In this document: positions 6,361 through 13,139 of the stretch, one piece after another | Layout of the letters: every line of letters begins with the position of its first letter | How positions within the stretch are numbered: position 1 is the stretch's first letter | Source of the DNA: JBGSWL01 sp041752455 | GTDB lineage: Bacteria > Pseudomonadota > Alphaproteobacteria > Rhizobiales > Rhizobiaceae | NCBI GenBank assembly: GCA_041752455.1 | Contig: JBGSWL010000050.1 | Location: 1 to 13,274 of the forward strand | Length of the DNA stretch: 13,274 bases | Direction: 5' to 3' | Translations under genes and position numbers: made by a program | Notes under the pieces: model-generated | What the model saw: only the letters and a program-made list of their open reading frames with translations | What the model was told of the DNA's origin: nothing | The model's database searches: none

Positions 6361-7788
6361 ATGAGTGACGTTCTGAAACCCGACATCTGCGTGATCGGTG
6401 CAGGCTCCGGCGGCCTGACGGTTGCCGCTGCCGCTGCCGCCTTCGGCGTGTCGGTTGTCTTGATCGAGGCCGGCAAGATGGGCGGCGACTGCCTCAACTA
6501 TGGCTGCGTACCATCCAAGGCGTTGATTGCTGCTGCCAAGACCGCCGACGCGATGCGCCATGCCGACAAGTTCGGCATCCGCGCCGTCGAGCCTGAAGTC
6601 AACTTCGGCCGTGTGCATGACCATGTCCAGGCGGTGATCGCGACCATCGCCCCCAATGATTCCGTCGAACGTTTCACCGCGCTAGGCGTCAAGGTCATAC
6701 AGGCCCGTGGCCGGTTCACATCGCGCGACACGGTTGAGGCCGGCGGCCATGTAATCAAGGCGCGCCGCTTCGTGATCGCGACAGGCTCGTCGGCCTTCGT
6801 GCCGCCGATCCCGGGTCTCGATACGGTTGACTACCTGACCAACGAGACGCTGTTCGAGCAGACCCGCAAGCCCGGTCACCTGATCGTCATCGGCGGCGGA
6901 CCGATCGGCATGGAAATGGCGCAGGCCCATCGGCGTCTTGGCTCCGACGTCACTGTCATCGAGGGCTTCAAGGCACTCGGCAAGGATGACCCGGAACTGA
7001 CCGCCATAGTGCTTGAGCGCATCCGCGCCGAAGGCGTGGTCATTCGGGAAGAAACGAAGGTTGTCGCCGTTGAAAAGCGCGGCGTCACCGGCGTGCGCGT
7101 CATGGTCGAAAGCGAAGGCGCCCAGTCCTTCGTGGACGGGACCCATCTGCTGGTTGCCACCGGCCGCGCGCCGAACGTCAAGGACATGGGCTTAGAAGAA
7201 GCTGGCGTCACGTTCGACCGCAAGGGCATCAAAGTCGATGCGGCACTGCGCACGTCCAACAAGAAGATCTTCGCCATCGGCGATGTCACCGGCGGGCTGC
7301 AATTCACCCACGTGGCCGGATATCATGCGAGCCTTGTGATCCAGACGATCCTGTTCCGCCTTCCCGGAAAGGAGAACCGCGACATCGTTCCCTGGGCGAC
7401 CTACACCGACCCGGAACTTGCCCATGTCGGCCTGACCGAAGCCGAAGCCACCAAGCGCCACGGCAAGATCGGCGTGCTGCGTTGGCCTTACGCGGAAAAT
7501 GATCGTGCACAGGCCGAACGCAAGACCCACGGGCTGATCAAGATCATTGTCGATCGCAAGGGACGGATTCTGGGAGCGTCGATTGCCGGCGCCAATGCCG
7601 GCGAGATGATCAACCTTCTTGCGCTCGCCATGGCGCGCAAATTGAAGGCCTCCGAACTTCGCGGCTACATCGCGCCCTATCCGACGATGACCGAAATTGC
7701 CAAGCGCGCTGCAACAACCTACTCTGTCCCGGCGACTCGCAACCCATGGGTGCGATGGATCATCCGGGTGCTGAGGCGTTTTGGATGA
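6361..7788 (+). CDS. FAD-dependent pyridine nucleotide-disulfide oxidoreductase (mercuric reductase/lipoamide dehydrogenase-like)
   Basis: This 475-aa class I flavin disulfide reductase has an N-terminal FAD dinucleotide fold, VIGAGSGG (11-18). The redox-active disulfide motif GGDCLNYGCVPSK has cysteines at 44 and 49. The NAD(P) fold VIGGGPIGMEMA is near 180, the second FAD contact IFAIGDVTGG near 310, and the C-terminal dimerisation domain follows. In lipoamide dehydrogenase and glutathione reductase the C-terminal HPTxxE supplies the catalytic His-Glu pair; here the segment is YPTMTE, with Tyr440 for His and Glu445 kept. The C-terminal Cys pair of mercuric reductase and an N-terminal heavy-metal domain are both absent, so MerA is unlikely. 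Two ATGs are adjacent; the second (6361) is spaced better from AGGGG. It is co-oriented with the VTT gene and its physiological electron acceptor is unknown. Confidence 0.9.
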   Translation: MSDVLKPDICVIGAGSGGLTVAAAAAAFGVSVVLIEAGKMGGDCLNYGCVPSKALIAAAKTADAMRHADKFGIRAVEPEVNFGRVHDHVQAVIATIAPNDSVERFTALGVKVIQARGRFTSRDTVEAGGHVIKARRFVIATGSSAFVPPIPGLDTVDYLTNETLFEQTRKPGHLIVIGGGPIGMEMAQAHRRLGSDVTVIEGFKALGKDDPELTAIVLERIRAEGVVIREETKVVAVEKRGVTGVRVMVESEGAQSFVDGTHLLVATGRAPNVKDMGLEEAGVTFDRKGIKVDAALRTSNKKIFAIGDVTGGLQFTHVAGYHASLVIQTILFRLPGKENRDIVPWATYTDPELAHVGLTEAEATKRHGKIGVLRWPYAENDRAQAERKTHGLIKIIVDRKGRILGASIAGANAGEMINLLALAMARKLKASELRGYIAPYPTMTEIAKRAATTYSVPATRNPWVRWIIRVLRRFG

Positions 7789-7816
7789 CGCGCAAACCCT
7801 GCGAGCACACCGTCTG

Positions 7817-9337
7817 ATGGCAGCAAATCCACATGAGGCAAATGACCGGCGCGATGGCATCGAGCAGCCATCCAATCGCCCGGGGCGAAGCCTGTCATCC
7901 AAGCTGCTTCTCCTGACCATCCTGTTTGTCCTGATCGCTGAAGTGCTGATCTTCGTGCCGTCGGTCGCCAACTTCCGGATGACGTGGCTGCAGCAGCGCC
8001 TCAACACCGCTGCCGCTGCGAGCATTCTCATCACCGCAGAACAGGTGCCGGAACTGCCGCGCAAGGTGCAGGACGAAGTGCTGATGGCGACCGGCGCAAA
8101 AGCCATCGTCTTGCGCAATGCAGGCGTCTCGCGCCTGCTGGTTGTTTCGGACATGCCGCCCGTGGTTGACCTCAGGGCTGATCTTGGCCGGGTCATGCCA
8201 CTTGTCGCCACGCGCGATGCATTCGACACGCTGCTCTTTGGCGGCAATCGCACGTTGAGCATCACCGGGCCGATGGGCGACAATGGCGATGAAGGCGAGA
8301 TCGAAATGATCCTGTCGGAGGCGCCGCTGCGCAGCGCAATGATCACGTATTCGCGCAACATCGCCCTCATTTCGTTCGTCATCGCCTTGATCACGGCGGC
8401 TCTCGTGTTTCTTGCGATCCGCCGGATCCTGATCCGCCCGATCCAGGCGATGACGCGATCCATGTTGCGATTTGCTGCCGATCCGGCCAACCAGGGCGCG
8501 ATCATCGTGCCAACCGGGCGCGACGACGAGCTTGGCATTGCCGAACGCCAGCTCGCCGGCATGCAGAGCCAATTGCAGTCGACCCTGCGCAGCCAGAAGC
8601 GCCTTGCCGATCTCGGTCTCGCCGTCTCCAAGATCAACCATGACATGCGCAACATCCTCGCCTCGGCCCAGCTGATGTCCGACCGGCTGATCGATATCGA
8701 AGACCCGGCGATCAAGCGTTTTGCGCCCAAACTGATCCGCACGATCGACCGGGCGGTTGCCTATACATCCGACGTGCTTGCCTACGGAAAAGCCGACGAG
8801 AAGGCACCCTCGCGCCGGCGCACGCTGCTGGCGCAAGTCGTCAGCGACGTGTTCGATCTGTTGGGCGTGGATCAGGACGGTTCGATCCAGCTGTCCATGG
8901 CCGTGCCCGCTGACCTTGAGGTCGATGCCGATCCCGAACAACTGTTCCGGGTCATCTTGAACCTTGCGCGCAACGCTGTCGAGGCGATGCGGGCCGACCG
9001 CGAGCCGAGCGCCATCAAGCGCCTCTCGGTTTCGGCAGCCCGCATGGGCACGGTCGTCATCATTTCGGTGGAGGACACCGGGCCGGGCCTGCCGCGCAAG
9101 AGCCGCGAAAACCTTTTCCAGCCGTTCCGCGGATCGGCCCGGGTCGGCGGCACCGGGCTTGGGCTTGCCATCGCCCATGAACTGGTGACCGCCCATGGCG
9201 GCACCATCGAGTTGCGCGAAGGCCGCACCGTCGGCACCCATTTCGAGATCCGCCTGCCGGATGCCCCCGTCAACCTCGGCTCCGTCGCACGTCCCGCAGT
9301 CCGCCCGGTGCTGGTGGAAGACAGCCGCAACCGCTGA
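7817..9337 (+). CDS. membrane-bound HAMP sensor histidine kinase
   Basis: This 506-aa two-component sensor has membrane segments at about 30-50 and 182-202 flanking a periplasmic sensor region of about 130 residues with no recognised fold. A HAMP linker follows (about 203-253), then the H-box KINHDMRNILAS with phospho-acceptor His275, the N-box NLARNAVEAM (382-391), G1 DTGPGLP (420-426) and G2 GGTGLGLA (444-451). The catalytic boxes look intact, so it should autophosphorylate. No response regulator is adjacent, so the partner is encoded elsewhere. The start is uncertain: ATG 7817 has no clear ribosome site, while TTG 7781 overlaps the oxidoreductase stop by eight bases and has TGAGG four bases upstream, adding 12 residues. 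Either way it is probably coupled to the two genes before it. Confidence 0.92.
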   Translation: MAANPHEANDRRDGIEQPSNRPGRSLSSKLLLLTILFVLIAEVLIFVPSVANFRMTWLQQRLNTAAAASILITAEQVPELPRKVQDEVLMATGAKAIVLRNAGVSRLLVVSDMPPVVDLRADLGRVMPLVATRDAFDTLLFGGNRTLSITGPMGDNGDEGEIEMILSEAPLRSAMITYSRNIALISFVIALITAALVFLAIRRILIRPIQAMTRSMLRFAADPANQGAIIVPTGRDDELGIAERQLAGMQSQLQSTLRSQKRLADLGLAVSKINHDMRNILASAQLMSDRLIDIEDPAIKRFAPKLIRTIDRAVAYTSDVLAYGKADEKAPSRRRTLLAQVVSDVFDLLGVDQDGSIQLSMAVPADLEVDADPEQLFRVILNLARNAVEAMRADREPSAIKRLSVSAARMGTVVIISVEDTGPGLPRKSRENLFQPFRGSARVGGTGLGLAIAHELVTAHGGTIELREGRTVGTHFEIRLPDAPVNLGSVARPAVRPVLVEDSRNR

Positions 9338-9356
9338 CACAAAACCGCGCGTTCAG

Positions 9357-9380
9357 CGCTTGCATTTTGCGGCGCAAGCG
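9357..9380. terminator. hairpin after the histidine kinase gene, weak terminator candidate
   Basis: CGCTTGC and GCAAGCG form a 7-bp stem with a ten-base loop, 20 bases after the kinase stop. A second hairpin, CAGCCG/CGGCTG with a five-base loop, is at 9400-9416. Neither is followed by a T-run. They overlap the likely tRNA promoter region, so termination is only one reading. Confidence 0.3.
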
Positions 9381-9388
9381 ACTACCAC
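9360..9388 (+). promoter_or_regulatory. possible promoter of the tRNA-Arg gene
   Basis: TTGCAT (9360-9365) is four or five matches to a -35 box, and TACCAC (9383-9388), after a 17-base spacer, is a weak -10. Initiation near 9395 would give a short 5' leader removed by RNase P. The evidence is position and spacing only. Confidence 0.35.
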
Positions 9389-9422
9389 GCGCCTCTGTCC
9401 AGCCGCCCGGCGGCTGGCGGTT

Positions 9423-9499
9423 GCACCCGTAGCTCAGCTGGATAGAGCACCAGACTACGAATCTGGGGGTCAGGAGTTCGAATCTCTTCGGGTGCGCCA
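9423..9499 (+). tRNA. tRNA-Arg (anticodon ACG), CCA encoded
   Basis: The acceptor arms GCACCCG (9423-9429) and CGGGTGC (9489-9495) pair fully, followed by discriminator G and an encoded CCA (9497-9499). The D-arm segment GCTCAGCTGGATAGAGC, the anticodon arm CCAGA-CTACGAA-TCTGG and the T-arm with GTTCGAATC are all present. The seven-base anticodon loop CTACGAA gives anticodon ACG, normally edited to ICG to read CGU/CGC/CGA. The gene is intact, although the 3' half is also the 3' end of the neighbouring recombinase gene on the other strand. This is typical of a tRNA gene used as an integration site, where the element restores the tRNA 3' end. Confidence 0.96.
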
Positions 9500-11122
9500 T
9501 TTACGAACAAAACTGGGCACTCCTGCCGGAGCAGCCCCTTCGCCCATAACAAGCCGTTCGAGAACATTCCTCCTGCCGTGGATGCGGATTTCCGTTTCGT
9601 CTACTTCGACCTGATCGATTACGGCGCGGATATAGGCACGGCGGAACGGCACCGCCCCTTCCAGAACATTGGTGCGCATCACTTCGACAAAGGCTGCGAT
9701 CTTGTCTTCGCTGATACGGGAGTCCGGGCGCAGTTCGGCGACCGCCCGATCAAGGGAGACCTGCGCGATATCACGCTCTGTCTTTACGGTGGCAACTCGC
9801 TCCTTGAGCGTCGCATCCGTGGCATCGGCAACCCCATCCTCGATAGCCCTGTAGAGCCGACCAAGCCGGGCTTCAGCATCTGCCAGCTTGCCGCGCAAAG
9901 ATGACAGACGATGTGCGTGATCCTCTTCGCGCGCCGTCTGCCGTTCCATCAGGCCGTGCAGTAGTGAACCGACCCGTCCAGGCGTGAGTAGCCGGTCAGC
10001 GAGACGCTCCGTGACGATCCGGTCGAGCTTGTCCATCGGGATCGAGCGGCCCTGGCAGGCCGACTTTCCCTTCTGCGCTGTCGCAGCGCAAGTGTAGTAG
10101 CGGTAGCGCCCCGACTTGCCGGTGCGCAGTGTCATCCCGCCCCCGCAATGCGCGCAGGTGGCAATGCCGGTCAGCAATATCGGTCCTGTGACCACGCGCG
10201 GCGGCATTGCCCTCGGATTGCGGGACTTGAGGGTGATCTGGACCGCGTCAAAGACAGCGGAATCAATGATGGCATCGACCGGCACGGCAATCTGCTCGGA
10301 TTGCGGCTTGTCTTCCTTTGACTTCCAGACCTTGCGGTTGAAGCGGTATTCGCCCTTGTAGGTCGGATTGGTAATGATCTTGTGGAGCGGACCCACGCCC
10401 CACCGCGCGCCGCGCCGTGTCCGGTAGCCATGATCGTTCAGCCAGGCAGCGAGGTTCTTCACTCCCATCGGGCCAGACTGCCCGTCGCCTTCGCGGAACA
10501 GTTTGAACATCAGGCGCACGTCTTCGGCTTCGACAGGGTCGATGGCGAGGCGTTTTTTGGTTTTCGCGCCGCGCTGTTCGGCGGCGACAATGGCATAGCC
10601 ATAGGGCGCAGCCGCGCCGTTCCAGAAGCCCTGCCGGGCGTTTTCCTGCATGGCGCGCAAAACGTGCTTGGCGTTCTCCTTGGACTGGTATTCATCGAAC
10701 AGGGCGAAGACCTGGCGCACCATCACGCTCATGGGATCGTCGCCCAAATCCTGCGTCATACTGATAAGCCGGACGCCGTGTTTGCGAAGGCTGCGCACAT
10801 GATATTCGAGCGCGAAATGGTCGCGCGCGAAACGGCTGAACGAATGCACCAGCACTACGTCAAACGGCGCGCCGCCAGCAGTCGCCATGTCCAGAAGCCG
10901 TTGCAGTTCGGGCCGCTTGTAATCCGTGCCACTAAGACCGGCATCGACAAATTCGGCAGCGACCGGCCAGCCGCGTGCCACGCAGAAAGCGTGCGCCTGG
11001 CGGCGCTGGTCAGGAATAGACAGATCGTTTTCGGCCTGACGGCCCGTGGAGACGCGCAAATAAAGCGCCGCGCGCGACGGCGCGGCACCCTCATTCACAA
11101 CTACCGGCAAAGCTGCGGCCAT
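9470..11122 (-). CDS. large serine recombinase (site-specific integrase)
   Basis: This 550-aa large serine recombinase has a resolvase-type catalytic domain at residues 17-160, with the nucleophile in YLRVSTGRQ (Ser25) and active-site arginines in SFSRFARD (Arg97, Arg100). A recombinase domain follows (about 170-300, with PYGY at 173-176). A zinc ribbon has Cys323, Cys326, Cys345 and Cys356, and a charged coiled-coil-like segment lies at about 390-465. The DNA-binding C-terminus is rich in Arg. The start has GGGGGAG five bases upstream and lies two bases after the stop of a small upstream ORF. The last nine residues (542-550) and the stop codon are encoded by the antisense of the tRNA-Arg 3' half, so the C-terminus depends on the integrated state. 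Length and domains appear complete and active. Confidence 0.93.
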   Translation of the reverse strand: MAAALPVVVNEGAAPSRAALYLRVSTGRQAENDLSIPDQRRQAHAFCVARGWPVAAEFVDAGLSGTDYKRPELQRLLDMATAGGAPFDVVLVHSFSRFARDHFALEYHVRSLRKHGVRLISMTQDLGDDPMSVMVRQVFALFDEYQSKENAKHVLRAMQENARQGFWNGAAAPYGYAIVAAEQRGAKTKKRLAIDPVEAEDVRLMFKLFREGDGQSGPMGVKNLAAWLNDHGYRTRRGARWGVGPLHKIITNPTYKGEYRFNRKVWKSKEDKPQSEQIAVPVDAIIDSAVFDAVQITLKSRNPRAMPPRVVTGPILLTGIATCAHCGGGMTLRTGKSGRYRYYTCAATAQKGKSACQGRSIPMDKLDRIVTERLADRLLTPGRVGSLLHGLMERQTAREEDHAHRLSSLRGKLADAEARLGRLYRAIEDGVADATDATLKERVATVKTERDIAQVSLDRAVAELRPDSRISEDKIAAFVEVMRTNVLEGAVPFRRAYIRAVIDQVEVDETEIRIHGRRNVLERLVMGEGAAPAGVPSFVRKWRTRRDSNS

Positions 11123-11124
11123 TA

Positions 11125-11352
11125 TTACTCCCCCACGGTGTCGTTAGTCTTGTCAGTCTTCGCAAGAATTTGGGGCATTTCCGAGTCGGAAGCACCTTCG
11201 ACAATCAGCCGGACATGCGCGGAAAGAAACGCTTCGATGGCATCCAACTCCCCTACGGCTATTGCAGCATCGGTGGGAAAATCGTCAGTGACGCGCCAGC
11301 CCGAGGGACCGGCGGACAGTTTGGGACCAAGGCTGTAGTCGAAGCATCGCAT
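11125..11352 (-). CDS. small protein coupled to the serine recombinase, function unknown
   Basis: This 75-aa ORF is in no family I recognise. The sequence is acidic to neutral, with a central stretch rich in Ala, Glu and Ile (AAIAVGELDAIEAFLSAHVRLI, in two halves) that would form a helix, and no Cys pair or membrane segment. Its TAA stop is two bases before the recombinase ATG, and the recombinase ribosome site lies inside its last codons, so the two would be translated together. The ATG has only a weak ribosome site, and no better start lies between it and the upstream in-frame stop at 11401. A role as accessory or directionality factor is suggested by position alone. It could also be a chance ORF that carries the recombinase ribosome site. 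Confidence 0.55.
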   Translation of the reverse strand: MRCFDYSLGPKLSAGPSGWRVTDDFPTDAAIAVGELDAIEAFLSAHVRLIVEGASDSEMPQILAKTDKTNDTVGE

Positions 11353-11635
11353 TGTCCAGAGGTGAGGATGCGAACGCCTTTCGTCTTGCCCACGAATTGG
11401 TCACGGGTGTTTGCAATTTGCGATGCAGATTGCGACTACCTCGGGACAGAGCTGGACCACGTCTACCACCGGATCGCTTACCCGAAGGCTGGCGGCGTGG
11501 ACGCCGCGCTTTGGACGAGGTTACATCAAGGGTGCGGTCTGGCCAAAACCGGTCCCGGAACACCCCCTGAAGGCAATAGCGCATTCTCCGCCCCTCTGTC
11601 GGGCCGGAATCGACATTGGACATTCGGGGCCTGTC
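11353..11635. other. 283-bp stretch without a supportable gene
   Basis: Both strands were read in all frames. Open frames exist on each strand (for example minus 11285-11623 and plus 11170-11685), but they have no recognisable domain, no good ribosome site and overlap one another. The stretch may hold the promoter of the recombinase unit or a decayed gene. Confidence 0.5.
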
Positions 11636-12340
11636 TCAGACTTCGAGGACCAGAGGCAGCCCGGCCAAAGGGCTTGTTTTCATAAAGGAGGCAAAAACGC
11701 CGTCCATGCAGCGCAACGCCCATTGCTGGACGCTGAGCCGGTGGCTTTCCAGGCCAGGATTATAGCCTTTGCTCTTGTTGAGTGACTTTGGTGTCGCACC
11801 TGGCTTCCCAAGGCTTCCGGGCCAGCGCTGGCGGTGATGCGCGGCCAGCAGAGTGCCGAGAAGCCGCACAACGAGCCCGACGCACATACGCGCTCTTTGC
11901 GACACAACCACGTCTACTGCGACATACCCTTCCCGTTCAAGCTGACGGAGATAGCGTTGCACCGTGCGACGGCAACGGCCAAGCGCCTTGGCGAGGTATG
12001 TGACTGTCACCGGCAGCGACCGGCCTTCCCTGTTTTGGCGGTAGATCAACTCGGCAAGCTTGCGTGCACAGCGCCGCGCACCGTCTGTTAGATTGGGATC
12101 ATTCTCCAAGCGCGCCGCCAACTCTGGCACATAGGCGTTGGTCGCACGCGGCGCGGCTTTGCGGGGCCGCTCCCCTCGCGCATAGCGATGACAGGTATTC
12201 AGTGAGCGCCTGCGCCGCTCGTTTTCAATGGCAGCATCGTTGGCTGCGCGGGGCTCCGCCACGCAGGGATTCTCCATTCGAGTCGTCAGCGCTCGGTGTG
12301 CTTTGACGAAGGCGGCTTGCGGATCATTTTGCATAGACAC
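11636..12340 (-). CDS. helix-turn-helix protein of plasmid/ICE type, possible replication or transcription regulator
   Basis: With the GTG start this is a 234-aa protein. The N-terminal 70 residues are basic and low in structure. A helical segment, LTDGARRCARKLAELIYRQ, is at about 84-102. A winged-helix/HTH follows at about 111-139: VTYLAKALGRCRRTVQRYLRQLEREGY (in two parts), where SRRTVQRYL-like recognition helices are typical. The end contains QWALRCMDGVFASFMKT, which I associate with HTH proteins on alphaproteobacterial plasmids and integrative elements. The start is set by AAGGAGG (12347-12353) exactly six bases before GTG 12338-12340; ATG 12332-12334 is 12 bases away. The frame's first ATG (12403) lies beyond that site and is unlikely. 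Whether it initiates replication or regulates transcription cannot be told from the sequence. Confidence 0.75.
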   Translation of the reverse strand: MSMQNDPQAAFVKAHRALTTRMENPCVAEPRAANDAAIENERRRRSLNTCHRYARGERPRKAAPRATNAYVPELAARLENDPNLTDGARRCARKLAELIYRQNREGRSLPVTVTYLAKALGRCRRTVQRYLRQLEREGYVAVDVVVSQRARMCVGLVVRLLGTLLAAHHRQRWPGSLGKPGATPKSLNKSKGYNPGLESHRLSVQQWALRCMDGVFASFMKTSPLAGLPLVLEV

Positions 12341-12346
12341 GGCTTT

Positions 12347-12353
12347 CCTCCTT
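12347..12353 (-). promoter_or_regulatory. strong ribosome binding site deciding a GTG start
   Basis: AAGGAGG on the minus strand, followed by AAAGCC and then GTG. It is the strongest Shine-Dalgarno in the mobile region and places the HTH gene's start at GTG rather than the ATG two codons later. Confidence 0.8.
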
Positions 12354-12409
12354 GGCGGTTGGAGAAAACCTGCAAAAAATAAGGGCGCACAGACCCGTCG
12401 CAAATATTA

Positions 12410-12503
12410 CTTGCGCTGCTAACTGGGTTCTGAGATATTTGAATTGTTCAGAGACAAATACCTACGATTTCTACGCGACCCGCTTTGGCGGGTTTTCTTT
12501 TTT
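12410..12503 (+). ncRNA. possible small antisense RNA upstream of the HTH gene
   Basis: A strong plus-strand intrinsic terminator at 12478-12503 has no plus-strand gene before it. A short transcript starting somewhere in the AT-rich stretch before it would be antisense to the leader of the HTH gene. A weak promoter pair TTGCGC (12411-12416) and GATATT (17 bases later) is present. Counter-transcribed RNAs of this size control replication genes in many plasmids. The start point and the existence of the transcript are inferred. Confidence 0.28.
12478..12503 (+). terminator. orphan intrinsic terminator, plus strand
   Basis: ACCCGC and GCGGGT form a 6-bp stem with a TTTG loop, followed by TTTCTTTTTT. 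There is no T-run on the opposite side, so it works only for rightward transcripts. No rightward gene precedes it within the mobile region. Confidence 0.85.
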
Positions 12504-12692
12504 ATATCAAAGATACCTCAAACATATTGAAATACACTGCTGAGACCTGGAAGCAGGTCAGCACGAATTGTCCGCAATGTGCGGCGCTATAGCAAGTCTG
12601 TTGTGTAAAGTCAGGATTTGCGCGGCTTTCGGCGCGTCGCCATGCATACGATTGTGGGCCGCTTTGCGCCCGTATCGGCGAATCGACGGACA
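12504..12692. other. intergenic region after the partition gene, with hairpins
   Basis: With the stretch 12341-12503 this makes a gap of about 350 bp between the two small mobile-element genes. It holds a bulged hairpin, GCTGA-CCTG/CAGG-TCAGC (12539-12562), and a short CCGC/GCGG stem (12572-12584). On the minus strand these follow the partition gene but lack a T-run. No gene is supportable. Confidence 0.5.
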
Positions 12693-13121
12693 CTACCGCG
12701 TCCGTCCGGCCTGCCCTTCCAGCTCGACCGTGCGCTGTTCGATGAAGCCCCGGACCTCTTCCACCATCTTCCGCTTTGTCATAGCGCAGGCGACTTTGAA
12801 GCGCGTGTGGTCGGCTTCCGCCAGATCAATTGTCAGCCTTGCAATAGGCCCGGAAATCCGTGTTTCCGTGGTTGCGGTTTTACGGGTCTCCGCCTTCACA
12901 GAAGACTGTGAATCCGCAATGGTAGAACCCTGCAAAGCCCTGCGTCCGTGTCCGTGCAAAACTGTTTCTACAGGTTCACGGATTTCTGTGTTTGAAGGTT
13001 TCCGTGTTTCTGTCTTTGCGGGAGTGAGTGCCCGTCCCGTCTCTTCAAATGCCGCAATCTGTTCAGGCGTCGGCTGCCTGACGGGCTTTTTCATGTCCGC
13101 GAATGTTTTGGTGTTCGCCAT
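12693..13121 (-). CDS. ribbon-helix-helix protein, plasmid-partition type (ParG-like)
   Basis: This 142-aa protein has a flexible, charged N-terminal two thirds and a C-terminal ribbon-helix-helix fold: strand ARLTIDL (94-100), helix A about 102-116, helix B about 117-136 (KMVEEVRGFIEQRTVELE). The N-terminus (MANTKTFADMKKP) and architecture match small DNA-binding partners encoded after ParA ATPases on alphaproteobacterial plasmids and ICEs. The middle contains related segments KTETRKPSNTEIREP (36-50) and KAETRKTATTETRI (76-89). No good ribosome site precedes the ATG, as expected for a gene once coupled to an upstream gene. Instead an IS3-type element begins 18 bases upstream, so a parA partner, if there was one, is now separated or lost. 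Partition function is inferred. Confidence 0.75.
   Translation of the reverse strand: MANTKTFADMKKPVRQPTPEQIAAFEETGRALTPAKTETRKPSNTEIREPVETVLHGHGRRALQGSTIADSQSSVKAETRKTATTETRISGPIARLTIDLAEADHTRFKVACAMTKRKMVEEVRGFIEQRTVELEGQAGRTR
12857..13006. repeat. CACGGA iterons inside the ribbon-helix-helix gene
   Basis: On the minus strand CACGGA occurs at 12857-12862, 12865-12870, 12945-12950, 12951-12956 and 13001-13006, and inverted at 12977-12982. GAAACACGGA is shared by the first and last of these. The copies start at codon positions 2, 3, 1, 1 and 2, so they are not explained by a repeated peptide. Confidence 0.6.
12895..12912. repeat. inverted repeat TTCACAG-N4-CTGTGAA
   Basis: A perfect 7-bp inverted repeat with a four-base centre lies within the ribbon-helix-helix coding sequence, between two groups of the CACGGA repeats. 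Its form fits a dimer binding site; no function is shown. Confidence 0.5.
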
Positions 13122-13139
13122 AACGCAACAACTCTGGTC

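Noticed and set aside
6361..7788. Mercuric reductase (merA) assignment
   Set aside because: No heavy-metal-associated N-terminal domain, no C-terminal Cys pair and no mer genes nearby.
7895..9340. Long open frame on the minus strand (about 481 codons) opposite the histidine kinase, and another of about 516 codons at 7192-8742
   Set aside because: Both are antisense to genes with complete, recognisable domains. High-GC codon use commonly leaves such frames open. They show no family motifs.
9382..9567. Short minus-strand frames across the tRNA gene (for example with EEIRTPDPQIRSLV-like text)
   Set aside because: Well-known false peptides from translating a tRNA gene antisense.
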